DNA from: an uncultured Pseudomonadales bacterium | GTDB taxonomy: Bacteria; Pseudomonadota; Gammaproteobacteria; Pseudomonadales; Balneatricaceae | DNA: 64,000 nt | Assembly (NCBI GenBank): GCA_937773555.1 | Contig: CALJVT010000002.1 | Span: 494,501 to 558,500 of the forward strand | Reading direction: 5' to 3' | Part shown: piece by piece, positions 1 through 8,287 of the stretch | Numbering within the stretch: position 1 is the stretch's first letter | How the letters are laid out: every line of letters starts with the position of its first letter | Notes under the pieces: generated by a model | Database searches by the model: none | Seen by the model: only the letters and a program-made list of their open reading frames with translations | What the model was told of the DNA's origin: nothing | Made by a program: the position numbers and the translations under genes

Positions 1-114
1 TATTCCAATTGGGGTGCAGCATCAGCTTTGGGCGTTGTCCTACTGCTGTTGGCACTGGTGATGATATGGCTGATGAACCGTGTCTTTGGCCTCGACAAAC
101 TATTCATGCGCTGA
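1..114 (+). CDS. ABC transporter permease, PotB-type, C-terminal end (partial)
   Basis: An open frame enters from the left edge and stops at TGA 112-114, giving the last 37 residues of a protein. They contain one strongly hydrophobic segment (about residues 8-28) followed by a short basic tail, as expected for the final membrane helix of an ABC importer permease. The next gene is a PotC-like permease only 10 bases downstream, so this is most likely the paired PotB-like subunit of the same polyamine-type importer. The assignment rests on context and hydrophobicity; no signature motif is visible in this fragment. Confidence 0.6.
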   Translation, partial: YSNWGAASALGVVLLLLALVMIWLMNRVFGLDKLFMR

Positions 115-124
115 GGAACTAGAA

Positions 125-934
125 ATGGAACAAGTTGGACAACGAAAAATAGACGGGCTGTGGCTAACAGTGGTTGGCATCGCGGTGCTTTTCTTTCTGA
201 TTCTACCCACACTTATTGTGATCCCAATGTCGTTTTCGGGGGCCTCATTTTTGGAGTTCCCGCCAACGTCATTCTCGTTTCGCTGGTATGCAGCCTATTT
301 CACATCTCCAGAATGGATGAGCGCTACTAAAACGTCACTCATTGCGGCAGTGATGACCACGGCGATTGCGACACCTTTAGGCTCACTTTGTGCTTATGGC
401 CTACATTGTTCTGCCCCCCGGATCCGTAATATTGCACAGATCTTTGTAATTATGCCCATTGTTGTACCGGTGATCCTGATTGCTGTAGGTGTATTTAGCC
501 TTTATGCCAAGCTGGGACTCAATTATACGCTTACCGGAATTGTGATCGCCCATACGGCGCTGGCGCTGCCTTTTGTGATTGTGACCGTGATGTCGGGCTT
601 ACAGAACTATGATTTTGATCAGGAACTGGCGGCACGCAGCCTGGGCGCTTCCCGAGCATACGCCTTGTGGACAATCACCGTACCACAGGTCAAATTTTCG
701 ATTCAGACAGGGGCCTTTTTGGCCTTCATCACCTCACTGGACGAGGTTGTGATTTCGATGCTGGTGTCGGGTGGGGACAACGCTACGATTACCCGCCGCA
801 TGTTTAACTCATTGCGTGATCAGCTTGATCCAACAATTGCTGCAATATCAACTTGCCTAATTTTTGTGTCTATCAGCGCTTTAGTTATTATTTCTATTTT
901 TAATAGAAATCAAAAAAATAAGGATCAATTATGA
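125..934 (+). CDS. ABC transporter permease, PotC-like (polyamine/opine type)
   Basis: Inner-membrane permease of about 269 residues with several hydrophobic segments and the cytoplasmic EAA loop (ELAARSLGASRAYALW, roughly residues 170-185) that contacts the ATPase subunit. The pattern fits the spermidine/putrescine PotC family. The start ATG at 125 is preferred because it follows an AGGAACTAGAA ribosome site and gives a normal N-terminus; an ATG at position 80 would overlap the previous gene. The neighbours encode arginase-family proteins, so the substrate may be a polyamine or guanidino compound, but specificity cannot be read from the sequence. The ATP-binding and solute-binding subunits must lie to the left of the window. 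Confidence 0.85.
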   Translation: MEQVGQRKIDGLWLTVVGIAVLFFLILPTLIVIPMSFSGASFLEFPPTSFSFRWYAAYFTSPEWMSATKTSLIAAVMTTAIATPLGSLCAYGLHCSAPRIRNIAQIFVIMPIVVPVILIAVGVFSLYAKLGLNYTLTGIVIAHTALALPFVIVTVMSGLQNYDFDQELAARSLGASRAYALWTITVPQVKFSIQTGAFLAFITSLDEVVISMLVSGGDNATITRRMFNSLRDQLDPTIAAISTCLIFVSISALVIISIFNRNQKNKDQL

Positions 935-992
935 TTACCCAAAGGTTATCAAGAATATTTTTTCCAGCTATTCACTATTGGGTTGAAATTTA

Positions 993-1958
993 ATGACTAA
1001 GCTTATGAGTGAATCTACAACCGCTAGCACCACATATGCTGGATTCTCTGAAACCAATATAGAAGAAGTTTCTCAAGGAAGTATTGTTGTTTTTGGTGTA
1101 CCTGCTGATTCCACTTTACCTCGACGAAGTGGCTGTTCAAATGGACCTAAGGCTCTGCGACGCGCAACAATGGGCGCTTTGGCTTGTTATTTTAACTCGC
1201 CATCCAAAACAGTTGTCTCACTTGATTCAGGAAAGGCTACCCGCTTTAGAAGTGAAGTTATTGGCATTGATTTAGGCGACCTTGCCGACTGTACTGAAGT
1301 CACAATAGACACTTTAAAACAAGTTGAACAGGTCACTGCGGGGGTGCATGAGCAGGGTGGATTGCCAGTTCTTTTGGGAGGGGACGGACGAATTCTAGAG
1401 GGATTGATTGCTGGACTGCAAAGCTCCACTAGTGAATTTGGACTGCTCGTTATATCAAACCGATTGGATATACCAAGAGTCAATGGTTTGGCCTCTAAAG
1501 CGCTGTCATCACTTATGACGGTTAGGACTAACCCTGAAAATTATCCGCTGCTTGTTATCGGTGCTAATGGCATTCAGCCGTATGAAAACTGGAAAGGAAT
1601 AGAAGACATTCAGGGCAATGTAATTTCTGCTGAAATCATTCATGAACAAGGTGTAGAGGTTGCTGTTAATGCGATCCAACAATTTGGCCTCCAAAACAAA
1701 CAAATCTTATGCGTCATAGATGCTGGAGTTTTGGATACTGGCTATGCAGCCGGGACGCCAGGGCTTAATGTAGGTGGCTTAACGCCATTGCAACTTACAG
1801 ATATTCTTTCTAAAGCTAATGTAGCATCACAGTTATTAGGTATTGGTGTAACCAATGTGGCCCCTTTACTTGATGCTCGAGGTCATTCGCAATATGCCAC
1901 TGCGCAGGCGCTTCTAGCAGTACTGGGTGAACGGCTGTTTGAGGAAATGTCCTTATGA
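993..1958 (+). CDS. Arginase/agmatinase-superfamily paralogue 1, metal site degenerate
   Basis: A 321-residue ureohydrolase-fold protein, the first of four in tandem. The family motif GGDH appears as GGDG (residues 129-132), so the metal-binding His is lost. The DAHxD region reads ISNRLD and lacks the expected ligands. The third motif reads VIDAGVLDTGYAAGT, keeping the first Asp but with Gly in place of the second. A classical dimanganese site therefore cannot form, and the protein is probably a non-catalytic subunit or partner. The frame is long and clean, and its stop overlaps the next start by four bases (ATGA), which argues against a decaying pseudogene. The start could also be the ATG at 1005. 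Confidence 0.75.
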   Translation: MTKLMSESTTASTTYAGFSETNIEEVSQGSIVVFGVPADSTLPRRSGCSNGPKALRRATMGALACYFNSPSKTVVSLDSGKATRFRSEVIGIDLGDLADCTEVTIDTLKQVEQVTAGVHEQGGLPVLLGGDGRILEGLIAGLQSSTSEFGLLVISNRLDIPRVNGLASKALSSLMTVRTNPENYPLLVIGANGIQPYENWKGIEDIQGNVISAEIIHEQGVEVAVNAIQQFGLQNKQILCVIDAGVLDTGYAAGTPGLNVGGLTPLQLTDILSKANVASQLLGIGVTNVAPLLDARGHSQYATAQALLAVLGERLFEEMSL

Positions 1959-2890
1959 GTTCTGTAGATTTGCCGGTTTCAATGCTGTCAGTGCCCTCTT
2001 TTTTTGGCGCCCCTATTGGTGATATTGAAGATCTTTCAGAAGGAAAAATAGCGGTTGCAGGACTCTTCTGTGATCATTTTTCGGAAGGAGAGCCAGGCGC
2101 CAGATATGCTGCTCGGCAATTAAGGTATGCCTCATTACCTGTGCTAACCCACAGACCAAATATTGCTCCTGCTAATAATACTATTGATGTTGGCGAACTC
2201 AATATTTTTCCTATTGAACCTCAGAAAACCCTATCAATTCTTAAAGAACAAAGTTTTAGAATTCACCAAACAGGAGCCAAACTTCTGACATTGGGTGGAG
2301 ACTATAGTCTTATTCCTGCCTTAGTTTCTGGCCAATTACAGGCAAGGCCAGATCGTGATTTGAACATCATTCGAATTTCACGCAATTTGGATGCAGCAGA
2401 AATCTCAAATCCACAAAAAAAACCGCTGAGTCGTTCATGTGCAACACGACAACTTGGCGAACACTGTGGTGGCTCAAAATCAATTACGCTTTTAGGGGTA
2501 AGCGATTCAAACCCCCTAGAGGAGTTTGAGTATTTAGCTGATAGTTTTGTTCGTTCAGCGCAACAACTGTCAACATCATTAAGCGGACTAACGGCACAAA
2601 TACTAAAGGGCGTGCCAGACAAAAATGTTAATTTTTACCTTAGTGTAGATATCGATGTTCTCGCATTGCCGTCCATTCGTTCTAACTCTGCATACACTGG
2701 AACTGGACTGACACCAAAGCAGTTAACTTCACTCATCCTTGAATTGGGAAAACTACCCATTATCGGTGCCGACGTGACTGGATATATTCCAGACCTAGAT
2801 ATCTCTGGTAGCGCTGCTAGTGTCACTGTTGCCGAAATTGTAAAAAGTGTCATTGAAACAATGTCTCAGGAGAGCGCCCTATGCCGTTGA
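1955..2890 (+). CDS. Arginase/agmatinase-superfamily paralogue 2, metal site degenerate
   Basis: A 311-residue ureohydrolase-fold protein. GGDH is replaced by GGDY (residues 114-117) and the DAHxD segment by ISRNLD, so the first three ligand positions are largely gone. In contrast the SxDxD motif is kept as SVDIDVL, which complements what paralogue 4 lacks. The start ATG overlaps the paralogue 1 stop (ATGA), so the two are translationally coupled. A heteromeric complex in which ligands or binding surfaces are shared among paralogues is an attractive inference; the alternative is a regulatory pseudoenzyme. No activity can be assigned. Confidence 0.72.
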   Translation: MSSVDLPVSMLSVPSFFGAPIGDIEDLSEGKIAVAGLFCDHFSEGEPGARYAARQLRYASLPVLTHRPNIAPANNTIDVGELNIFPIEPQKTLSILKEQSFRIHQTGAKLLTLGGDYSLIPALVSGQLQARPDRDLNIIRISRNLDAAEISNPQKKPLSRSCATRQLGEHCGGSKSITLLGVSDSNPLEEFEYLADSFVRSAQQLSTSLSGLTAQILKGVPDKNVNFYLSVDIDVLALPSIRSNSAYTGTGLTPKQLTSLILELGKLPIIGADVTGYIPDLDISGSAASVTVAEIVKSVIETMSQESALCR

Positions 2891-3876
2891 GAAATGCTCC
2901 ATTACCTCGCATGGCTGGCCATCTATCTTTTATGAGATCAGTAAGGGCAAAGGTTGAAGACTTATCAGCAGGAACATTAGCCGTTATTGGTGTGCCCATG
3001 GAAGGTAGTAAAAACCTTCAATCTGGCGCCCGTTTCTCGCCCTTATCAATCAGAGAAACGTCAGTTTATTTTGGTTGGTATGCTAACCCGCAATTTAGTA
3101 ACCCCATCAATATTGACGAGCAAGAGGTGTTTGATACGTCATCAATCAATGAGCGATTATTTGATCTTGGAGATATTCCAGTTTTAGGACAAACCAGATC
3201 GAAAGCTGAAGAGCTTATTAACCATGCTATTGCACAAGTTTATAGTCGTAATGCCACAAGTATTGTTCTGGGTGGGGATTGTAGCATTATTGCCCCTGTT
3301 TCCAGGGCCATTGCCAATGGAAAGTCTGTTGCTTACATACAAATTGGCGGAAAGACACCGGGAACTTCGGATACAAAGCTGCATCATCAGGCTTCTTCAC
3401 CGCTTCATTCTCTCTTGGCAAGTGGCGAAGTCAAGTTGGCAGATACTTGTATTCTGGCCCCCGCTGAGAATCCATCTGTAGAATTTTTAACGGAGCTTTC
3501 AGGTGCGGGTGCAAAAATACTTTCATCAAGCCAACTTAAAGACATGAGCTCTAAGGCGATTACTGATTTAAGCCACACCTTATCGAACCGAGATGTCCCC
3601 GTGATTATTAACCTGGACCTATCGTCGGTATCTTCAGAACTTCATGGGATGTCCGACCAACCCGTATTTAATGGAATGAGCCTAAAGTTGCTAAGGCGAG
3701 TTTTAGTGGCACTTGCTAGCGCACCTATAGCTACCCTAATTTTGACGGGTCATAACCCTACAATAAACGGGCTAAGCGTTGTTAAAACGGGTCAGCGCCT
3801 CATTGTTACTGCACTCGTTGGATACATCTGTTCGCGTCTTGGGCTTATGAACGATGTCAACTCAAATGATAATTAA
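2881..3876 (+). CDS. Arginase/agmatinase-superfamily paralogue 3, most divergent
   Basis: A 331-residue member of the ureohydrolase fold and the most degenerate of the four. GGDH reads GGDC (residues 131-134). The DAHxD segment reads IQIGGKTPG with no ligand left. The SxDxD segment reads NLDLSSV, keeping one or two Asp residues. It overlaps the end of paralogue 2 by ten bases, so it belongs to the same operon. The N-terminal region keeps the family pattern IGVPMEGSKN..SGARFSPLSIRE that shapes the substrate pocket, so the fold is probably intact while the metal centre is not. Confidence 0.68.
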   Translation: MPLRNAPLPRMAGHLSFMRSVRAKVEDLSAGTLAVIGVPMEGSKNLQSGARFSPLSIRETSVYFGWYANPQFSNPINIDEQEVFDTSSINERLFDLGDIPVLGQTRSKAEELINHAIAQVYSRNATSIVLGGDCSIIAPVSRAIANGKSVAYIQIGGKTPGTSDTKLHHQASSPLHSLLASGEVKLADTCILAPAENPSVEFLTELSGAGAKILSSSQLKDMSSKAITDLSHTLSNRDVPVIINLDLSSVSSELHGMSDQPVFNGMSLKLLRRVLVALASAPIATLILTGHNPTINGLSVVKTGQRLIVTALVGYICSRLGLMNDVNSNDN

Positions 3877-3898
3877 AAAAAGGGGCAAACTCTAACTT

Positions 3899-4885
3899 AT
3901 GTCAAATTATCCAAAAATGAACCCTGTTGCCCGCTCTCTTTTTAGTGCACCACTTGGATCTCCTGAAGAAGTTCAGTCTGGGGTACTTGGGGTTGTGGGA
4001 ATGCCATCTGACTGGACACATTCTAGCCGGGTTGGAACTCGCTTTGGCCCAGAGGCACTAAGAGTGGCCACTACCGAAATATCGAAATCTATTTCACACG
4101 AGCAAGCTGAATTTTTTGATCCTATTTTGAAAAATGTGCTTCGAAAACGTCAAGATCAATGGATTGTTGATTGTGGTGATGCTGATATTTTTCCAGATTG
4201 TGTGGAAGATACCACGGAGTCTATTGCCTTAATGACAAGAGCAATTACAGCGGGTGGTGGAATACCTCTTGGGCTAGGTGGTGATCATTATAATGGCTAT
4301 CCCGCATGCCTTGGATATTCACGAGGCCTTTCAGATCGAGATCCAAATCGAAAGTTTGGCTATATACAGGTTGATGGGCACCTAGATTTTACCAATCGCT
4401 TGGGCGCATGGGGGGCTCATAACCATGCCACTAACGGTCGACGCATTTCTGAATTCTCTAATATCATTCAGCCCAATATGGTATGGATTGGCATATCAGG
4501 CTGGATTGATGGAGGCGAGTATGAGCTGATTAAAAGCATGGGAGGAAAGGTTTTCTCTTCCCAAGATGTTCATCGCCTCGGGGCTGCCAAAGTGATGGAG
4601 CTGGCTATTAAGCATGCGACAAGAGGGTGCGAAAGCCTTTATGTTTCGCTTTGCATTGATGCTATGGATGCCGGTTATTTACCCGGAACAGGTTCTGTTG
4701 TTCATAGTGGAATTACGCCAAGACAATATTGCCAAATGTTAGATATTCTTTCGGAAGCACCGTTTGATGGGCTAGATATTGTAGAGACTTGCCCCCCACT
4801 TGATCCTTCAGGGCGCACCCAACAAATGGCTGCACATTTGCTCTTACGCACGCTTCGCAAACATATGTTTCACACTAGTGAATAA
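3899..4885 (+). CDS. Arginase/agmatinase-superfamily hydrolase, paralogue 4 (nearly complete metal site)
   Basis: A 328-residue ureohydrolase-family protein and the best catalytic candidate of the four. It has GGDH with His130, then DGHLD with Asp159, His161 and Asp163 (the DAHxD motif). In the third motif, SLCIDAMDAGYLPGTG, Cys253 stands where the bridging Asp of SxDxD is expected while Asp255 is kept (ungapped alignment). Family members hydrolyse arginine, agmatine, guanidinobutyrate, formiminoglutamate or guanidine to urea or formamide plus amine. The polyamine-type importer and the aldehyde dehydrogenase nearby suggest catabolism of a guanidino or amine compound. The Cys substitution is unusual, so the true substrate and activity are open. 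Confidence 0.78.
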   Translation: MSNYPKMNPVARSLFSAPLGSPEEVQSGVLGVVGMPSDWTHSSRVGTRFGPEALRVATTEISKSISHEQAEFFDPILKNVLRKRQDQWIVDCGDADIFPDCVEDTTESIALMTRAITAGGGIPLGLGGDHYNGYPACLGYSRGLSDRDPNRKFGYIQVDGHLDFTNRLGAWGAHNHATNGRRISEFSNIIQPNMVWIGISGWIDGGEYELIKSMGGKVFSSQDVHRLGAAKVMELAIKHATRGCESLYVSLCIDAMDAGYLPGTGSVVHSGITPRQYCQMLDILSEAPFDGLDIVETCPPLDPSGRTQQMAAHLLLRTLRKHMFHTSE

Positions 4886-4893
4886 AATTAATT

Positions 4894-5604
4894 ATGAATA
4901 CATTTAAAGGTATTAAGTCTTTTGGTGCACTCTATCACGACGATGCACCTCAAGCTCGTCCATCGCGCCCCTGGGTCACTGATTTTTCAATACTACCAGT
5001 GCCTTATAAAGGTATGGAGCTCGGTAACGTTTCTGAGTTTGAACCTGCTCCAGATTGGAGTCGTTGGCACTTGGGAGATACACCCACCCAACCTAACAAC
5101 ACTTTGAACTGGATTGTTATTGAAGATAGTACTCGGCGACTTTATATTTGTGATCGCATGATTCTTGTTCGTGTTAGTTGGCAAGATTTATTTGACGCAG
5201 GATATGTTGAGGGAGCTGAGGTAGTGATTGATGGAATAACGTACACATGCCGATTGATGACGGGAGGCAATGATTATCAGGTGGGCACTGATGGACTCAG
5301 TGGTGGCCATCCAACTGATAACGAGTGGGATTGTTTTGTCTCAGGAGAAGAGCCATTAGAGGGCTTGCCAACACTAACACCTAATGATCGGTCTGGAGTG
5401 TTAAGTGATAAGGTGCTTCACGCACCCCATAATCAATTCTGGAATTGGATTGGTGCTGTGAGCTGGACTTCAACACCCTATGCAAACCGGGAAACTGCTC
5501 GCTGTTGCCGTGGTTATCAGGCGGGCCAATTTTTTTACTTAAATACCTATGATCATCGACATGAAGATATCGGTTGGCGACCTGTTTTGGAGCAATTACT
5601 ATGA
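4894..5604 (+). CDS. Conserved-looking protein of unknown function in the ureohydrolase operon
   Basis: A 236-residue soluble protein rich in Trp, Gly, Asp and Tyr, with no signal peptide or membrane segment. I do not recognise the family. Its end (GWRPVLEQL) resembles the closing strand of C-type-lectin/SUMF-like folds, which often finish with GFRPV or GWRPV, and the WDCF and NQFWNWIGAVSW stretches fit such a fold, but this is only an impression. Its last codons overlap the aldehyde dehydrogenase start (ATGA at 5601), so it is co-translated with pathway genes and probably works in the same process, for example as a binding or accessory protein. Confidence 0.6.
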   Translation: MNTFKGIKSFGALYHDDAPQARPSRPWVTDFSILPVPYKGMELGNVSEFEPAPDWSRWHLGDTPTQPNNTLNWIVIEDSTRRLYICDRMILVRVSWQDLFDAGYVEGAEVVIDGITYTCRLMTGGNDYQVGTDGLSGGHPTDNEWDCFVSGEEPLEGLPTLTPNDRSGVLSDKVLHAPHNQFWNWIGAVSWTSTPYANRETARCCRGYQAGQFFYLNTYDHRHEDIGWRPVLEQLL

Positions 5605-7094
5605 CCATTCGAACGGCCAATGAGCAGCCAATAAAACATAACTTCATTGCTGGTGAATGGCGTCCCAGCTCAGAATATATGGAGAATATTAATCCATCAG
5701 ACACCAATGATGTCATCGCAAGATATGCCATTGCCTCTAGTAATGACGTGCAAGATGCGGTTTCAGCAGCAGCCACTGCGATGCCAGTTTGGTCAAACAG
5801 CACCTCTGGAGAAAGATTTGAGATTCTCGATGCAATTGGATCAGAAATTATTCAACGTAAGCATGAGCTAGGTGATCTTCTAGCCCGAGAAGAGGGCAAA
5901 ACACTTAAAGAAGCTGTAGCAGAGGCTCATCGAGCCGGTAGTCTGTTTAAGTTTTTTGCAGCAGAGGTCTATCGCTCAGAGACAGAGGGTTATCGTTCTC
6001 TTCGGCAAGGCATATCACTTGAGGTTAGGCGCGAGCCAATCGGCGTCGTTGCGGCAATAACACCCTGGAATTTTCCGTTGGCAATTCCAGCCTGGAAAAT
6101 TGCGCCAGCGCTGGCCTATGGCAACACCGTGGTTTTCAAACCCGCCGAATTGGTGTCAGGTTCGGCTTGGGCGCTGGCAGATATTATTTCGCGCGCAGGT
6201 CTTCCAGAGGGTGTGTTCAATCTCGTCATGGGGCGAGGTACAGAAGTGGGTGCAGCCCTTGTTGAACATGCAGATGTGGCAGGAGTCACCTTTACTGGAT
6301 CCACGGCTGTTGGACGCAAGATTGGTGCGACTACATTTGCCCGCGGAGGTAAGATGCAGCTGGAGATGGGTGGTCAGAATCCACTCATAGTGCTTGATGA
6401 TGCGGACCTTGAAAGTGCTGTTGAATTTGCTATTAACGGCTCTTTCTATTCGACTGGCCAGCGATGTACTGCATCATCTCGACTGATTGTAACCGAGGGT
6501 ATTCATGAGGCTTTCGTTGCTGCTATGTTACATCGTATGCAAACGCTGAGAATTGGGGATGCCCGCAATCCAGAAACAGAAATAGGCCCTGTCGTGAGTG
6601 AGGCACAGCTTAACAATAACCTTGACTACCTTCGCACTGCTAAGATTGAGGGCGCTACGCTTCTGACAGGCGGGGATGAACTTGAACGGGCAACGCCAGG
6701 ATGGTATTTATCTCCAGCACTTTTTACTAATGCTACGCGCGAGATGCAAATTTGTCGTGAGGAGGTATTTGGGCCAATTGCTTCAGTCATATCTGTCAGT
6801 GACTATGATGAAGCACTCTTGGTAGCTAACGACTCCGTCTTTGGTTTGTCAGCCGGTATTGTTTCCAATGACCGCACAATCATTGATCATTTTACAGCCA
6901 ATATACAGGCTGGAATGGTACAGATTAACCTTCCAACTGCGGGTATGGATTTTCACGCACCATTTACTGGGCGTAAAAATTCATCATATGGTCCCCCTGA
7001 AAAGGGTAGTCATTGCCGTGAGTTTTTTACCAATAGTAAGGTTGTTCATGCAAATTATGGTGAGCGCTTAAAGCCTAAAAAGGAGGGCTCATGA
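5601..7094 (+). CDS. NAD(P)-dependent aldehyde dehydrogenase, ketoglutarate-semialdehyde type
   Basis: A 497-residue aldehyde dehydrogenase. It shows the cofactor segment ITPWNFPLAIPAWK, the FTGS loop, catalytic general base Glu255 in QLEMGGQNP and nucleophile Cys289 in GQRCTASSR. The overall wording (NINPSDTNDVIARYA, LLAREEGKTL, FFAAEVYR) is close to 2,5-dioxovalerate (alpha-ketoglutarate semialdehyde) dehydrogenases, which make 2-oxoglutarate. The start at 5601 is chosen because it gives the standard N-terminus and overlaps the previous stop. Both ends are coupled through ATGA overlaps. In this operon it would oxidise the aldehyde left after amine removal; the exact substrate is inferred. 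Confidence 0.88.
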   Translation: MTIRTANEQPIKHNFIAGEWRPSSEYMENINPSDTNDVIARYAIASSNDVQDAVSAAATAMPVWSNSTSGERFEILDAIGSEIIQRKHELGDLLAREEGKTLKEAVAEAHRAGSLFKFFAAEVYRSETEGYRSLRQGISLEVRREPIGVVAAITPWNFPLAIPAWKIAPALAYGNTVVFKPAELVSGSAWALADIISRAGLPEGVFNLVMGRGTEVGAALVEHADVAGVTFTGSTAVGRKIGATTFARGGKMQLEMGGQNPLIVLDDADLESAVEFAINGSFYSTGQRCTASSRLIVTEGIHEAFVAAMLHRMQTLRIGDARNPETEIGPVVSEAQLNNNLDYLRTAKIEGATLLTGGDELERATPGWYLSPALFTNATREMQICREEVFGPIASVISVSDYDEALLVANDSVFGLSAGIVSNDRTIIDHFTANIQAGMVQINLPTAGMDFHAPFTGRKNSSYGPPEKGSHCREFFTNSKVVHANYGERLKPKKEGS

Positions 7095-8287
7095 AACCTT
7101 TATTGGGCTATCGTGTACTTGATCTCTCAAACGTTCTGTCTGGGCCATTCTGCGGCTGTCAACTCGCCCACCTTGGGGCCGAGGTGATCAAGATTGAAGT
7201 GCCCAACAGAGGCGATTTAGCCAGGCAATTAGGCCTAGATGTTGAGCTTAATCAAAAACTCATGGGGGCTACTTTTCTTGCTCAAAACTCGGGTAAACGC
7301 TCCATTACCATTAATCTTAAATCGGAGGAGGGCGTTGCTGTATTCAAACGTCTTGTTAAAACCGCTGATGTGATCGTTGAGAATTTTAGACCAGGCGTGA
7401 TGGATCGTCTTGGTATTGGATATGAGGCACTTAAAGACCTGAATTCAGATCTAGTTTATTGTGCAATATCTGGCTTTGGTCAGGAAGGTCCACTGAAGAG
7501 TCGGCCAGCATATGACCAAATTATTCAAGGCATGTCGGGTACTATGAGCATCACTGGCGATGCAGAAACGGCACCTTTAAGGGTTGGTTTTCCGATAGCA
7601 GACACCATTGGTGGGATGACCGCAGCCTTTGCGATTTCAGCAGCACTTGCAAAACAAGATGGCAAGCGCGGAACCTTTATCGACGTTTCAATGCTGGAAT
7701 CTGTCATGAGCACCATGGGTTTTGCGATTTCAAACTACTTTAACGCAAATCAACAACCTCAACCAATGGGTAATGAAAATTTTACGGGTAGTCCCTCAGG
7801 AACTTTTCGAACTGGTTCTGGGCTCATCAATATTGCTGCAAATAAACAGGAACAGTTTGAAGCGACCTGTGAGGTGTTAGGTGTAAACGAGTTACTTGAA
7901 AATCCTAAATTTGCGACTCGGCAGGCACGTTTAGAAAACCGCGGTGAACTTTCTGAGTGTCTTAACTTAGCGCTTATGAACGGAACTACAGATGAGTGGA
8001 CCATGTTGCTTAATGAAGCAGGAGTGCCCTGTGGCCCTATTTTAACGGTGGCAGAAGCGCTAGCGCAGCCGCAGATTGCAGAGCGGGGCATGGTTGCTAC
8101 TTACACTGACGTGCCAGGCGTAGATAGAGATATTCAAGTGACTCGCACGGGTATAAAACTTGATGGACAAACACCCTCTGTGGATACCCCTCCCCCAATG
8201 CTTGGGGAGCACACTGATGAGATTTTGGGTGAACTTGGTTTGACGACTAGGGAAATAAAAGCGCTTAAAAAAGGAAAAGCAATATGA
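7091..8287 (+). CDS. CaiB/BaiF family CoA-transferase (class III)
   Basis: A 398-residue class III CoA-transferase. Family features include the N-terminal VLDLSNVLSGPFCG segment, the VENFRPGVMDRLGIGYE block, the RPAYDQIIQGMSG segment whose Asp142 is the likely catalytic aspartate, and the GTFIDVSMLES helix. Such enzymes move CoA between acyl-CoA donors and organic acids such as succinate, itaconate or carnitine derivatives. The start overlaps the aldehyde dehydrogenase stop and follows an AGGAGGG ribosome site. The next gene is an HMG-CoA-lyase-like enzyme, so the pair probably activates a branched or hydroxylated dicarboxylic acid to its CoA ester and then cleaves it. Confidence 0.88.
   Translation: MKPLLGYRVLDLSNVLSGPFCGCQLAHLGAEVIKIEVPNRGDLARQLGLDVELNQKLMGATFLAQNSGKRSITINLKSEEGVAVFKRLVKTADVIVENFRPGVMDRLGIGYEALKDLNSDLVYCAISGFGQEGPLKSRPAYDQIIQGMSGTMSITGDAETAPLRVGFPIADTIGGMTAAFAISAALAKQDGKRGTFIDVSMLESVMSTMGFAISNYFNANQQPQPMGNENFTGSPSGTFRTGSGLINIAANKQEQFEATCEVLGVNELLENPKFATRQARLENRGELSECLNLALMNGTTDEWTMLLNEAGVPCGPILTVAEALAQPQIAERGMVATYTDVPGVDRDIQVTRTGIKLDGQTPSVDTPPPMLGEHTDEILGELGLTTREIKALKKGKAI

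Noticed and set aside
993-3876. Calling ureohydrolase paralogues 1-3 pseudogenes
   Set aside because: The frames are full length, uninterrupted and coupled by stop/start overlaps, so function without catalysis is more likely than decay.
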